Shown: positions 52,801 to 61,377, counted from the first letter of the stretch. The stretch is DNA of 64,000 nt from JANMEB01 sp041745295 (GCA_041745295.1 JBGTJE010000043.1:1-64000), one strand, 5' to 3'. Numbers and translations are program-made. Notes: generated by a model from the letters alone, not told the origin.

Positions 52801-53570
52801 GCGAGAACTTGATTGCCTGGTGCATTGTGCCGTTTGACGCCAAGCGGCGCACGCCCGAACAGCGCGCTGAAATGCTGAGTCAGTTAGGCATCAAGCGCTT
52901 GGCCTACGATTGGCGCGACGAACATATCGCCAGTTGGGATTCTGAGGTGAGTGCATTGCGCGAGCATCAAATCGAGCTTACAGCGTTCTGGGCGCCGGTC
53001 GCGACCGATCGGCCCCTCTTGGAAAAACACTGGCCGCTGATTTGGGAATTGATCGATCGGAACAAGTTGAAAATGCAGCTTTGGGTCATGCTCGACGAGC
53101 AACTTTTCGCTGACTTGGATTCTGACGCCCGGGTCGTGCGAGCGGTTTCCATTTTGCAACCATTGGCTCAGGAAGCGGCCAAGCGAGGGTGCCAGATCGG
53201 GCTTTACAACCACGGCGGCTGGTTCGGGCAACCGGAAAATCTTGCAAAGATCGCAGGCGGCCTACGGAATTGTGGGTTTGCTAATGTGGGGATCGTGTTC
53301 AACTTTCATCACGCCCACGAATTGATCGATGATTTCGCGACAAGCGTTGAGCGAATGAAGGATTATTTATTGTGCGTCAACGTGAATGGAATGCGCCGCG
53401 AAGGTCCAAAGGTAATGCCGATTGGGTCTGGGGACCAGGAGATTTCGATGATAGAAATTTTGAAGCGGGCGGGGTATTCCGGTTCATTTGGAATTCTGGG
53501 TCACCGCGAAGAGCTAGACGCCCGCGACAGCTTGCAACAAAACTTGGACGGCTTGGAGCGAATTAAATAG
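49851..53570 (+). CDS. Secreted LamG-propeller-TIM-barrel fusion protein, 1239 aa
   Basis: Signal peptide (ALLICVMISHLVGMEFAHA) then a LamG/concanavalin-like domain (about 45-215: LTVEAWVKADDAGQ, HWHYVAMSWSANRIKIFVDDD, LLLDDVRISN). An unassigned beta-rich region follows (230-520). A propeller resembling planctomycete membrane-bound dehydrogenases spans about 545-880 (GLDFFPNGDAALCTAHGDVW, LTRLEDLNDDGEADVY, GFRHPYGLGIGPNDEVTVADNEGNW). The last ~250 residues form a xylose-isomerase-like TIM barrel (AWCIVPFDAKRRTPEQRAEML, QIGLYNHGGWFGQPENL, FNFHHAHELIDDF, YSGSFGILGHREEL), as in AP-endonuclease-2/sugar-epimerase families. ATG 49851 has AAGGA 5-6 nt upstream and lies 20 nt after the TIR gene, so co-transcription is likely. 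A sugar-related role is inference. Confidence 0.8.
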   Translation: MTKTWRSALLICVMISHLVGMEFAHAAMGRAQESKPSPVAGRFGTGWNAKDGGIYHATEKRWASPPLTVEAWVKADDAGQEHVIVSNGLQMSGDHWELATRRDSGRLFAHFQGIQPASIETQCCLTDGHWHYVAMSWSANRIKIFVDDDLAANVETRAIDRPVHPGELSLGMRADEKRLTKLLLDDVRISNGARDIVAAPELPLTQDDATMQLWNFEASAEEYLARWTPGGETNQRNLPYPQRIAEFEYEGEEDWVDGRWQQTDLGPFLSHSFLVPGHEMGAKLTAIFLPNQIAAVFDSRACAVTALVAKSEVRINPSRFGLLQKPTLKGDIISHVPPRKGWMWAGSNAQWQPFANDELDYRGLTLSGSNVTLEYSVGGCGVQEFNTCATVGDQCVVVRKLKLNAVSHPMLMTLSESKSAPQLVSDHKISVGEPGAGYFWILSGNSSPNATLTIRESDIGLVLNPSERPTECELLLVPWIADDSGARSFDRTLPKDLPNWDDLQKPGNLRWGQPLTTRGKLAEDDGHSAYLLDELSLPFDNPFHALFFISGLDFFPNGDAALCTAHGDVWIVTGIDDSLENIRWQRFATGLYQPLGIKIVDGQVIVLGRDQLTRLEDLNDDGEADVYGAFCHDLSTQGQDHAYAMRLESDSHGNLYFLKSSEGPPHGCSLLRLTKGSERLEVVATGFRHPYGLGIGPNDEVTVADNEGNWIPSSKIDLIQPGGFYGYFEHGNSDAKDRQPLRPLCFIPKFVDNSCGGQPWVTSDRWGGYHVGQMLHLSWGRCTLHAVLRQQVDSMWQAATVKFPDIVFRSGSGTAKFSPLDGQLYVVGLDGWQTGAVQDGCFQRVRYSGHPVAMPAEFDVFANGISLGYATELDSARDPEPRDFEIEHWNYLWSETYGSFHYRPSQPDAIGHDRLPVSRVIRLDPRTVFLEVPGLRPVDQIQVSAKVRLSNGQLAEHDILGTINALPAAFPISMASEQSDPLARENLIAWCIVPFDAKRRTPEQRAEMLSQLGIKRLAYDWRDEHIASWDSEVSALREHQIELTAFWAPVATDRPLLEKHWPLIWELIDRNKLKMQLWVMLDEQLFADLDSDARVVRAVSILQPLAQEAAKRGCQIGLYNHGGWFGQPENLAKIAGGLRNCGFANVGIVFNFHHAHELIDDFATSVERMKDYLLCVNVNGMRREGPKVMPIGSGDQEISMIEILKRAGYSGSFGILGHREELDARDSLQQNLDGLERIK

Positions 53571-53634
53571 AATGTGCTGAATCGTTATCAAATCGTGATT
53601 GCCATTCGTCAGCCGCAAGACGTTCGCGTCTTTT

Positions 53635-53712
53635 GGGAGGGCGAGGTTCCTGCCGAGCCGGATGGCCGCGACTTTCACGGGACCTTCGGCTCAGTAGGAG
53701 CCTCGTCCTCCC
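53635..53712. repeat. Inverted repeat GGGAGGGCGAGGTTCC / GGAGCCTCGTCCTCCC
   Basis: GGGAGGGCGAGGTTCCTGCC with GAGCC (53635-53659) is matched in reverse complement by GGCTCAGTAGGAGCCTCGTC with CTCCC (53688-53712), with two or three mismatches. It fills the gap between the fusion protein gene and the CAP gene and would form a strong hairpin in the transcript. Confidence 0.75.
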
Positions 53713-53746
53713 GATTTCAATAAAACTTTCGTCAACGGATTCAACA

Positions 53747-54511
53747 ATGGGTACTCGATCTCTTCTGTTAATCACCGCGACAGTAATCCTCGCGAGAAAC
53801 AGTTTGGGCCAAGACGTCGCACCGACGCCATCCGCGGCCAAATTGCCAATCGAAATCGTGGTTCGGTTGCCGGCGGATGCCGAGCTGGAGTTGATGGGCA
53901 AAAAAATGCTTGGGAGCGGAGCGGTCCGCAAGTTTCGAACAGCACCGGTCGAGGTCGACAAAGACTTCAAGTATACCTTTCGCGCCACGTGGACAGTCGA
54001 CGGGCAAACGCGCATGACGGAGCGCGAGCTTGCCGTCCGCGCCGGCCAAGTGTTCGACGTTGACTTGCATGACTCGGACGTCTCGACTGAGGAACGTGCG
54101 GTCTTGGATTTGGTGAATCAAGAACGCGCCAAACGGGAACTGAAACAACTTGTGTTCAGCGGAAAGCTAATGCGGGCAGCTCGCAAGCATGCCGCCAACA
54201 TGGCCTCCATAAACGAGCTCAGTCATCCTCTCGACGGAAAGGATTTTTGGCAGCGGATTCTGGACGAGGGTTATTCCCAAGGCGAGTCCGCCGAAAATAT
54301 CGCGCAAGGGGCACGCACGCCGGAACGCGTGGTTGCGATGTGGATAGACTCTCCCGGCCACCGCGAGAACATGCTCCATCCCAATTACGTCGAGTTCGGA
54401 GTTGGCGTTGCGACCGCCGCCAGCGGCGACCGTTTTTGGGTGCAAGTCTTCGCCACGCCGCCCCAGCAATTCATGCCAGCGGATCAACTCCAGCAGGAGA
54501 CGGACCGCTAA
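53747..54511 (+). CDS. Secreted TIGR03000-CAP (SCP-like) protein
   Basis: A 254-aa exported protein. Signal peptide (SLLLITATVILARNSLGQ), then a TIGR03000-like strand domain (about 30-115: IEIVVRLPADAELELMGKKM, KDFKYTFRATW, LAVRAGQVFDVDL), then a CAP/SCP domain (120-240). CAP motifs: LDLVNQERAKRELKQLVFSGKLMRAARKHAANMA, GESAENIAQG, WIDSPGHRENMLHPNYVEFGVGVA, including the His and Glu of the CAP cavity. CAP proteins are cysteine-rich-secretory-like proteins found outside the cell; bacterial functions are poorly known. ATG 53747 begins the signal peptide. The preceding hairpin may separate it from the TIR operon. Confidence 0.88.
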   Translation: MGTRSLLLITATVILARNSLGQDVAPTPSAAKLPIEIVVRLPADAELELMGKKMLGSGAVRKFRTAPVEVDKDFKYTFRATWTVDGQTRMTERELAVRAGQVFDVDLHDSDVSTEERAVLDLVNQERAKRELKQLVFSGKLMRAARKHAANMASINELSHPLDGKDFWQRILDEGYSQGESAENIAQGARTPERVVAMWIDSPGHRENMLHPNYVEFGVGVATAASGDRFWVQVFATPPQQFMPADQLQQETDR

Positions 54512-54611
54512 TTGACGCTGATCAACGCTAATCTGGATTAGCCGCGCTCCGTGAAGATTAATGTTCCCGCTTTAGAGGAGTTTAAAACGGCCAATCTGGG
54601 CGAACGGCCAA

Positions 54612-54654
54612 AAACCCCTCACACTAGCCCTCTCCCCGAAGCGGGGCGAGGGAA
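54612..54654. repeat. CCCTCTCCCCG hairpin between convergent genes
   Basis: CTAGCCCTCTCCCCGAAGCG with GGGCGAGGGAACCGG is a member of the pyrimidine/purine hairpin family, in the 150-base gap between the CAP gene and the convergent kinase gene. Confidence 0.5.
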
Positions 54655-54662
54655 CCGGAAGG

Positions 54663-56777
54663 CTATTTGGGTTGGACTTTCTCGGGGAGTTTTTTCTCGA
54701 GGCCGGTTTTAAATTTTTCCCAGATCTGCTGCAAGTCCTTTTGCAAGTCCATATCGTCGATCGCTTGCTTGGCGGCTTGGAGTTCAGAGACGGCCTCTTT
54801 GACATTGCCCCGGTTGTGGATGACCTTGGCCAAGTTGGTTTTGATTCGCATTAACTCGGGATGTTCTTGCGCGGTGTCTTTGAGGATTTCCATGGCTTCG
54901 CTAAAATACTCGGCCGACTCGTTCCAATTCTCTTGCTTGGACATGAGTTCACCCAGTTGATTCAAGGTCAAGGCGACCATCTCGTCTTCATTTCCAAAGG
55001 CAGCTTTTTGTTGCTTGAGAATGGACTTGAGCATGGACGCTTGGCAGTCGCCTTCGTCGTCGCACACAACGACTTGGAGGTCGTCGGAATCCCGCGCTGA
55101 GCCCAGCATGGAGATCGAGTTGGAGGACATCCTCGGCGGCGACACCGTTACAGCCGGGTGTCGACGCACGGAGGATGGATCGGCCGGAACTCCTGGTTGG
55201 GGGGGTGTCGGTTGCGGGACCTCGAGCAGCGAGGCAAGCGGCACGAACTGCACGCCGGGTTGGTTCGGGTCTTCGCCGCCGACGGGGGTCCTGACCATGT
55301 ACTTTTTCATCATGTCGGCGTTATAGGCGGCGGTGGCTTGGTGAATGGCGACTCGATTGCGTTGTTGTCGTTCGAGTTGGGCGATGCGTTTTTCGGCGGC
55401 AATGGCCCGGTCTCGCTGCGCGATGACATCCGACAGTCGCGAGTTGGCCAATTTTTCTGCATTCGTCGCCCGCTCGGCGAGGGCATTGGCTTGCACGGCC
55501 ATCCAGGATGAAAAGATGCTCACGAAGGCCAACAACGACGCGGCCAGAACCGTCACGCCGACCGCCAAACGGTTTCGTTTGACGAACTTTTTCGTTCGAT
55601 ACCAAAGGGTTGGAGCGGCCGCATCGAGGGCCTCGCCGTGCATGAATCGCTGAATTTCGCGAGCCAGCTCGCCCGCGGACTGGTACCGCTGATCGCGATC
55701 GCGGGCCAAGCACTTGGTGAGAATCCAATCCAGTTCCCCGCGAATCGATTTGTACAGCGACCGCGCATCGGTGCTGCGATTATTGGAGATTTCGATCACC
55801 GTATCGCGAAGACTATTGACGCGGCTGGAGGCCGTGGGGGGATCTTGCGTTCGGATCGCTTCGCGAATGTCGTTGATGCTGCTCTTTTTCAGATCACAAA
55901 AGGGGGTGCTTCCCGTGACCAATTCGTATAGCAAGACGCCCAACGAATAGATGTCCGATCGCGTGTCGATACATGCTTCGTTGGCGTCGGCTTGTTCCGG
56001 GCTCATGTACAGCGGCGTGCCAACCATTTCACCGAGTCGGGTGACGGCCGATTGGTCGGGTTCGCGATCTGCGGCGGCGGTGGCTTTGGCGATCCCAAAA
56101 TCGATGATCTTCGGAAGCGGAGACCCGTCCTGGTCGGTCACTAGGATATTGGATGGCTTGATATCGCGATGAATGATGCCTTTTTGATGAGCGTGCTCCA
56201 GTGCATAGCAGACTTGTCCAAAGACTTCCAGTCGTCGGCGGAGCGAGTATCGATGCTCGTCGCAATACTTGGTGATCGCGCGACCTTGCACCAACTCCAT
56301 CACAAAATAGGGTCGGCCCGCGTCAGTCGCGCCAGCGTCGAGGACTTTGGTGATGCAGGGATGGTCGAGAAGGGCCATCGTTTGTTGTTCGGATTCAAAA
56401 CGAGCCACGACGCGGCGCGTGTCCATTCCGACCTTGATGACTTTGAGCGCGACCTTTCGGCGCATCGGTTCGATCTGCTGGGCGAGAAACACGATCCCCA
56501 TTCCGCCTTCGCCGATTTCTTCCAAAAGCTGATAGGGGCCGATCCGGCTCCCGATTTTTGGAACGCCGATTGGCTTGGAACGCTTGACATGTCCGTCGGT
56601 AGTTTCCTCGAGGGTCTTTCCCTCGCTGAAGAATGCAATAAGTCGTTGCTCCAATTCGGCCCGGAGCTCCGCATTGTCCTTGCAAGATCCATCCAGGAAT
56701 TGGCGTCGCGCTCGTTCGTCGCTGAAGCTAGCGGCCTGTCGAAAAATTGCGTCGGTTGACGAAGCTGTCTTTTGCAT
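54663..56777 (-). CDS. Ser/Thr protein kinase with C-terminal TPR region
   Basis: A 704-aa Hanks-type kinase. A ~75-residue N-terminal regulatory region precedes the kinase domain (about 80-345): IGEGGMGIVFLAQQ (Gly loop), VALKVIKVG (Lys), HQKGIIHRDIKPSNILV (catalytic loop), KIIDFGIAKA (DFG), GTPLYMSPEQ and DTRSDIYSLGVLLYELV. A single membrane segment (about 402-428, LAVGVTVLAASLLAFVSIFSSW) leads to an exported coiled coil and TPR-like repeats near the C-terminus (ALTLNQLGELMSKQENWNESAEYFSEAMEIL). This is the classic planctomycete kinase layout. A -10 box TATAAT lies just upstream. Substrates unknown. Confidence 0.95.
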   Translation of the reverse strand: MQKTASSTDAIFRQAASFSDERARRQFLDGSCKDNAELRAELEQRLIAFFSEGKTLEETTDGHVKRSKPIGVPKIGSRIGPYQLLEEIGEGGMGIVFLAQQIEPMRRKVALKVIKVGMDTRRVVARFESEQQTMALLDHPCITKVLDAGATDAGRPYFVMELVQGRAITKYCDEHRYSLRRRLEVFGQVCYALEHAHQKGIIHRDIKPSNILVTDQDGSPLPKIIDFGIAKATAAADREPDQSAVTRLGEMVGTPLYMSPEQADANEACIDTRSDIYSLGVLLYELVTGSTPFCDLKKSSINDIREAIRTQDPPTASSRVNSLRDTVIEISNNRSTDARSLYKSIRGELDWILTKCLARDRDQRYQSAGELAREIQRFMHGEALDAAAPTLWYRTKKFVKRNRLAVGVTVLAASLLAFVSIFSSWMAVQANALAERATNAEKLANSRLSDVIAQRDRAIAAEKRIAQLERQQRNRVAIHQATAAYNADMMKKYMVRTPVGGEDPNQPGVQFVPLASLLEVPQPTPPQPGVPADPSSVRRHPAVTVSPPRMSSNSISMLGSARDSDDLQVVVCDDEGDCQASMLKSILKQQKAAFGNEDEMVALTLNQLGELMSKQENWNESAEYFSEAMEILKDTAQEHPELMRIKTNLAKVIHNRGNVKEAVSELQAAKQAIDDMDLQKDLQQIWEKFKTGLEKKLPEKVQPK

Positions 56778-57219
56778 AGTCAGTCCCCTTTAATCCCCCC
56801 ATTATATTCGTGGGCGCAGGCCGGTAATTCCTGCGAAAATTATCGAGAAAGTGCCGAAAGCTAAGCAAATCGTCAAACCCGTCGAGACCGCTGCAAACCG
56901 TTCGCCAACTCGAACCCCAATATCAAACGTCGGCAGTCAAAGGTAGCCGGCCCTATTGTAATGCGTTTCAAGATGCGATTAATCGCACTTGGCTGGGCCT
57001 CAAACGGAGGTTAAGCCGGCCGTCGAACCAATTCCAAAATCAATGATTTCGGCATAATTGGGCCGTCGCCCCTTCGAAATATTCGGTGCAAATATTCTCC
57101 GAACACAGCCTTTGTTCGTTCGCGAGCAATGCAGTTCTTACCATTAGAAACGGCGAAGGGATTCAAAATCAGCAAGGTTGTGGTCCGCGGCACATTGGCA
57201 GTTGCCGCGAGAAACGACG
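56778..57219. other. Intergenic region between the kinase and the HEAT/lectin-like gene
   Basis: About 440 bases. Apart from the TATAAT box for the kinase gene, I see no repeat or gene. A run of T-poor, mixed sequence continues to the minus-strand gene end at 57220. Confidence 0.4.
56801..56806 (-). promoter_or_regulatory. Consensus -10 element of the kinase gene
   Basis: On the minus strand TATAAT lies 24 bases before ATG 56777, placing the transcription start near 56794. The -35 region is poor. AGGGG 9 nt before the ATG would be within the short leader. Confidence 0.4.
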
Positions 57220-58452
57220 CTATTCTTCGCGCAACTCCGCCGATTCGACGACAATTTTTGCCTTGTAGGATCCGGGGAATTGGTAACTGTCGTTAGCGTA
57301 CTCCGCTTGAAGGGCAATCCCCAATTTCAACAACCCGGATTTGCTGGCCGTAAAAGTTGCCTTATTGCCGATCTTGATGAACTTGTCGTCGTCGCCAATT
57401 TGGGCCAGCAAAGTTCCGCCGCCGTGACCGTTGAAGTTGCCGTATTGCGTGCTTCCTTCGGGAGTCACGGTGGCCTGCACTCCCCACGGGCTCATCGTGA
57501 GTTGTCCCTCCGCGCGGATCGTGACTCGATCTCCACGATTCAAACGAATTCCAGTGGACTTGGGGTTGGCATGGGCATAATTTTTGCCGCTGATGGATAC
57601 TGTCGCGCGGCGCTCGACGCTTCCGCCATCCTGTCGGTCGGCGAATTTGACGTCCATGAGTTTGACGGTGAGCGGGCCGTACTTGCTCGAGATTTCAAAT
57701 TCGTCTTGGACGATTTTGCCGACGATGACAAAGTCTCGCGTCGAAATCGCATCGCCGTGAATTAGTTCGGCGTCGTCATCGGCGAGATCGGCGTCCTCTT
57801 CCAAGTCCTCGATCATGGACTCGATTTCTTTGCGAATCTCGTCTAGGTGCCGTTTGCGTTCGGCGTTGCCGCCGTCTTGAAAACGGTAGATTTCTCGGCG
57901 CAGCTGCATTCCCATTGCAATGAGCCCCTTGTGGGCGGTCTCTCGCAACTTGTAGTCCTCGGCGCCCAAGTCTTCAATGAGCTTGTCGATCTGCTCGCGC
58001 TTTTGAGGGAAACTATCGAGGCCGGGTCGAAAGCTGGTGATTTTTTCGATTGGTACTTGGAGTTGGCCAAATTCAGTTTGCACCAAGACTTGTTCAATAC
58101 CCAATTCGCCGGTGATCACATTTCCGTCCCAGAGGTGCAGGCGGATTTCCCGCGGGTTAATCGGCCGAGTATTTTCCACCGTTTCCACAACCGGCTTTTC
58201 ATCGGTTTCATCCACGGGATCCACGGGTTTGTCGTCTTGCACCTCGACCGTCGGAACGGCGGCACGGATTTCATGCGGGACGGGGAACGATTGTTGCGAC
58301 TCGTCCTGCTGCCCAACGGCCGCGATTGCCGGGGGTGTCCCCCGTGAGCCCGCGGCTCGTTCGCCGCGACGGATCGGCTCCGGTGGAAGAATGGCCGCAG
58401 CCGCAGAGCAACAAATAGTCAACGCGGACGCGATGAACACGTGCCGTATCAT
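57220..58452 (-). CDS. Secreted protein with HEAT-like segment and lectin-like C-terminal domain
   Basis: From ATG 58452 the protein has 410 residues. Signal peptide (IRHVFIASALTICCSAAAA) followed by a Pro/Asp/Glu-rich linker. A beta-strand domain (about 105-150: IRLHLWDGNVITGELGIEQVLVQTEFGQLQVP) resembles planctomycete LSm-like sheets, then a helical KLIEDLGAEDYKLRETAHKGLIAMG that looks like a HEAT repeat, and a C-terminal ~120-residue domain (GIRLNRGDRVTIRAEGQLTMS, GGGTLLAQIGDDDKFIKIG, KSGLLKLGIALQAEYANDS) resembling the PA-IL (LecA) galactose-binding fold. The start is uncertain; ATG 58494 would add 14 residues. Binding of glycans is inference. Confidence 0.7.
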   Translation of the reverse strand: MIRHVFIASALTICCSAAAAILPPEPIRRGERAAGSRGTPPAIAAVGQQDESQQSFPVPHEIRAAVPTVEVQDDKPVDPVDETDEKPVVETVENTRPINPREIRLHLWDGNVITGELGIEQVLVQTEFGQLQVPIEKITSFRPGLDSFPQKREQIDKLIEDLGAEDYKLRETAHKGLIAMGMQLRREIYRFQDGGNAERKRHLDEIRKEIESMIEDLEEDADLADDDAELIHGDAISTRDFVIVGKIVQDEFEISSKYGPLTVKLMDVKFADRQDGGSVERRATVSISGKNYAHANPKSTGIRLNRGDRVTIRAEGQLTMSPWGVQATVTPEGSTQYGNFNGHGGGTLLAQIGDDDKFIKIGNKATFTASKSGLLKLGIALQAEYANDSYQFPGSYKAKIVVESAELREE

Positions 58453-58713
58453 GCCGAGTCCAGTTTCGGTGAGAGAAATCTGTTCGAGTTTCATTTTCGA
58501 GAAAGGGCTGGAGAACGTCGTTTGAAACCAACGGCGGGTGAACGCAATCCACCAACGGTTGTCGCGACGATGCTGCCCTTTTAGTATCATAATCAATCCC
58601 TCGGGGAACGCACCCACGACTACGTTTTGAGTCGCCAGACACGCAAGAAGTTTCCAGAGCTTTGGAAAGCTTTGTGATGTTGCAAATTCGTGACAATCGG
58701 CAAAAGGCACACC

Positions 58714-59901
58714 ATGTTTGATCTTCAGGCCGTCCAAAAAGTCTTGGTCCAGTTCGGATTAAAGGGGTGGCTGCTGTACGATTTTCGCGGCTCCAATCTG
58801 CTGGCTCTGCGCGTTTTGGGGATTCCGGAATCCCAAGTCAAGTCCCGGCGTTTTTTTTATTACATCAGTGCCGAAGGGGCGGCCAAGAAGCTTGTTCACC
58901 GCATCGAGTCCGGGGCCCTCGATCACTTGCCCGGCGACAAAATCGTCTATTTGACCTGGCAAGAGCTTGAAGACGGCGTTCGACAACTGCTCGCCGGTGT
59001 CTCCCAGGTCGCCATGGAATACTCCCCGCGCAATGGAAATCCCTACGTCTCGAAAGTCGATGCGGGGACGATTGAGTTGGTGCGGTCTCTCGGTGTGGAC
59101 GTGGTATCCTCGGGTGATCTCATTTCGTATTTCGAATCCCGCTGGTCCGCACCACAGTGGGAGCAACATCAGCGCGCGGACCGGCTGAATCAACAAGCGT
59201 TCGATCTGGCCTGGAAGATGATTGCCGAACGGGTTCGGGCCAAAAAAACGGTCCGTGAAACCGATGTTCAAGATATGGTCATGGACTATTATCAAAAAAA
59301 CCACATGACCACGTATCATCCGCCGATTGTCGGCGTCGGGCCGAACAGTGGCGACCCGCATTATGCACCGCAGCGCGGATCGGATCTGGAGATCAAGCAA
59401 GGCGACTTTGTGCTGTTGGACATGTGGGCCAAAATGGACGAACCCGGCGGGGTCTATTCCGATCTCACCAAAGTCGGCTTCGTCGGCTCAGAAGTCCCGG
59501 TCCAGTTTAAGAAAATCTTTGATATCGTCGCCGCAGCGCGCGATGCCGGTATCGAACTCGTTAAGACTTCGTTTGGGCGACGTCAGCCACTCTACGGATG
59601 GCAAGTCGACCAGGCAACACGCGACGTGATTGAAAAGGCGGGCTACGGCACGTATTTTTGCCATCGCACCGGACACAACATTGGCCAAGAGACGCATGGC
59701 AATGGCACTCACATGGACAATTTGGAAACCAAAGAAGGGCGACTCGTGTTGCCGGAAACGTGTTTCTCGATCGAGCCCGGCATCTATCTCAAGGAATTTG
59801 GTGTGCGCAGTGAAATCAATGTCTTCATTGGCCGCGAACAACAAGTCCACGTGACGGGCGGAGTTCAAACCGCCGTGACGCCCGTCCTGGCCGAATATTG
59901 A
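58714..59901 (+). CDS. M24-family Xaa-Pro aminopeptidase-like enzyme
   Basis: A 395-aa cytoplasmic enzyme of the pita-bread fold. The N-terminal creatinase-like domain (about 1-150) is followed by the catalytic domain with five metal ligands: Asp236 (LLDMWA), Asp250 (VYSDLTK), His321 (HRTGHNIG), Glu354 (SIEPGIY) and Glu367 (RSEINVF). HYAPQRGSDL and GQETHGNGTH are further conserved segments. Members are Xaa-Pro aminopeptidases or related hydrolases using two Mn2+ or Co2+. ATG 58714 is chosen over the upstream GTG 58690 because AAAGG is 6 nt before it. It diverges from the lectin-like gene. Confidence 0.92.
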   Translation: MFDLQAVQKVLVQFGLKGWLLYDFRGSNLLALRVLGIPESQVKSRRFFYYISAEGAAKKLVHRIESGALDHLPGDKIVYLTWQELEDGVRQLLAGVSQVAMEYSPRNGNPYVSKVDAGTIELVRSLGVDVVSSGDLISYFESRWSAPQWEQHQRADRLNQQAFDLAWKMIAERVRAKKTVRETDVQDMVMDYYQKNHMTTYHPPIVGVGPNSGDPHYAPQRGSDLEIKQGDFVLLDMWAKMDEPGGVYSDLTKVGFVGSEVPVQFKKIFDIVAAARDAGIELVKTSFGRRQPLYGWQVDQATRDVIEKAGYGTYFCHRTGHNIGQETHGNGTHMDNLETKEGRLVLPETCFSIEPGIYLKEFGVRSEINVFIGREQQVHVTGGVQTAVTPVLAEY

Positions 59902-59961
59902 TCGCGAAGTTCGAACGTCGTTCGACAGTAACGCATTGGACACGTGTGATCGTGCGCCGCT

Positions 59962-61377
59962 TTACAACACGCGCATTGCAATGACCAAGCCGAGGAGCGT
60001 GCCAACCCCGACGCACGCCATGCCGATGATGACCACCCAAGTCAAAGTAAATTGCATCTCATCGTTTTCGATTCGAGCCGCGTTAAACTGCTCGACGATG
60101 GAGACGGGGGGAGGTGGAGTTAGCGGACGTGTGACAATCGCCGGTGGGCGGCCTTTTTCTTCTGCGGAATCACTGACAGCCCTCGAACTCGAGCGGAGGC
60201 TTCCCGATTCACTGCCCGTGCTATCGGCGACGTCGGATTGGTGACTGGCGCCCGGGTCGGTGTCCTGTTCGCCTTCGGCGGACCGGTTGGTGGTCGACCA
60301 ACGGGCCCGAGCCTCTTGGACCTCTGGAAACAGATTTTGGTCGGTTGCCCAAGGGGTCAATCGCTCGGCGACTTCCAAGGCCGATTGAATGCGTTCCCGG
60401 GGATCTTTTTCCATCATATCGCCGATGAGGTCGACAAATTCATCGCTGACTTCCGGGTTGAAACGTCGCGGATGCCAAGGGGTTTCCTCGAGGTGTCGGC
60501 GGGCCTTGCTTTTGGCGTTTCCGCCGGGGAACGGGACCTTGCCCGTGATGGCGTAATACAATGTGCAGCCCAAGGCGTAGATGTCGGCGACTTTCGAGAC
60601 ATCCAACGGGCTGCGGATCTGTTCGGGTGCCAAATAGTCGGCGGTGCCGACAATTTTTCCGCTTCGTCCTTCGTTGTCGGTGAGGTGCCCGGCGAGTCCC
60701 AGGTCGGAAACCTTGGCGACGCCCGACGCGGTCACCAAAATATTTCCCGGCTTGATGTCGCGATGAATGAGCCCGCGTTGGTGCGCGTGTTCCAAACCCT
60801 CGGCGGCTTGCTTGATGATGCTGGCCGCTTGCTGCACGGTGACCATGCCTTTGGTTCGCACCAAGCGACGCAGATCCGTTCCTTCCACGTATTCCACCAC
60901 CAAGTAATGGACGTTGCCGTCTTCGCCAGCGTCGTAGGCGCGGACCAAGTTTGGATGGTCCAACTTGGCTTGCGTGCGAATCTCGCGGCGAAAATTCTCG
61001 ATCGACTCCGAGGTCTTTTTATGCAGAGGCAAGACCTTGATCGCCGATTCGCGTCCCATCATCTCATGAACGGCTTTGAAGACTTGGCCCATCCCACCCT
61101 GCCCGATCCAGTCGGTGATGATGTACGGTCCCAGCGTTAGCTTCGTCCGTCCGGACAAGAGTTGATCGGCTTGGTAGGCGGTCAACGATTCCTGTGCGAC
61201 CATCATGGCCGCAAGGTCACGATCGGAGACTTCGGTGGCCGCGCTTTTCGCGGCGCCATTTTTTTGCTTGAGGCGCGCCGCGGCCTCGTCCAGTTGGTCT
61301 TCGGTAACCAAACCACTGAGCAATGCCAGCTCACGAAATGTCGATTTTTTTGAAGACAAGAGACGTCCGGAATTCAA
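59962..61377 (-). CDS. Ser/Thr protein kinase with C-terminal membrane anchor
   Basis: A 471-aa Hanks-type kinase. An N-terminal helical region (about 1-80, RELALLSGLVTEDQLDEAAARLKQ, MMVAQESLTAYQADQLLSG) is a known planctomycete pre-kinase segment. The kinase domain (about 83-345) has IGQGGMGQVFKA, IKVL (Lys), LIHRDIKPGNILV, KVSDLGLAG (SDLG replaces the usual DFG), GTADYLAPEQ and KVADIYALGCTLYY. A disordered acidic linker and a single membrane helix close to the C-terminus (WVVIIGMACVGVGTLLGLVIA) follow. The only usable start is TTG 61377, or another TTG or GTG upstream; no good Shine-Dalgarno sequence is visible. It lies 76 bases after the RluA-type gene on the same strand. Confidence 0.9.
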   Translation of the reverse strand: MNSGRLLSSKKSTFRELALLSGLVTEDQLDEAAARLKQKNGAAKSAATEVSDRDLAAMMVAQESLTAYQADQLLSGRTKLTLGPYIITDWIGQGGMGQVFKAVHEMMGRESAIKVLPLHKKTSESIENFRREIRTQAKLDHPNLVRAYDAGEDGNVHYLVVEYVEGTDLRRLVRTKGMVTVQQAASIIKQAAEGLEHAHQRGLIHRDIKPGNILVTASGVAKVSDLGLAGHLTDNEGRSGKIVGTADYLAPEQIRSPLDVSKVADIYALGCTLYYAITGKVPFPGGNAKSKARRHLEETPWHPRRFNPEVSDEFVDLIGDMMEKDPRERIQSALEVAERLTPWATDQNLFPEVQEARARWSTTNRSAEGEQDTDPGASHQSDVADSTGSESGSLRSSSRAVSDSAEEKGRPPAIVTRPLTPPPPVSIVEQFNAARIENDEMQFTLTWVVIIGMACVGVGTLLGLVIAMRVL

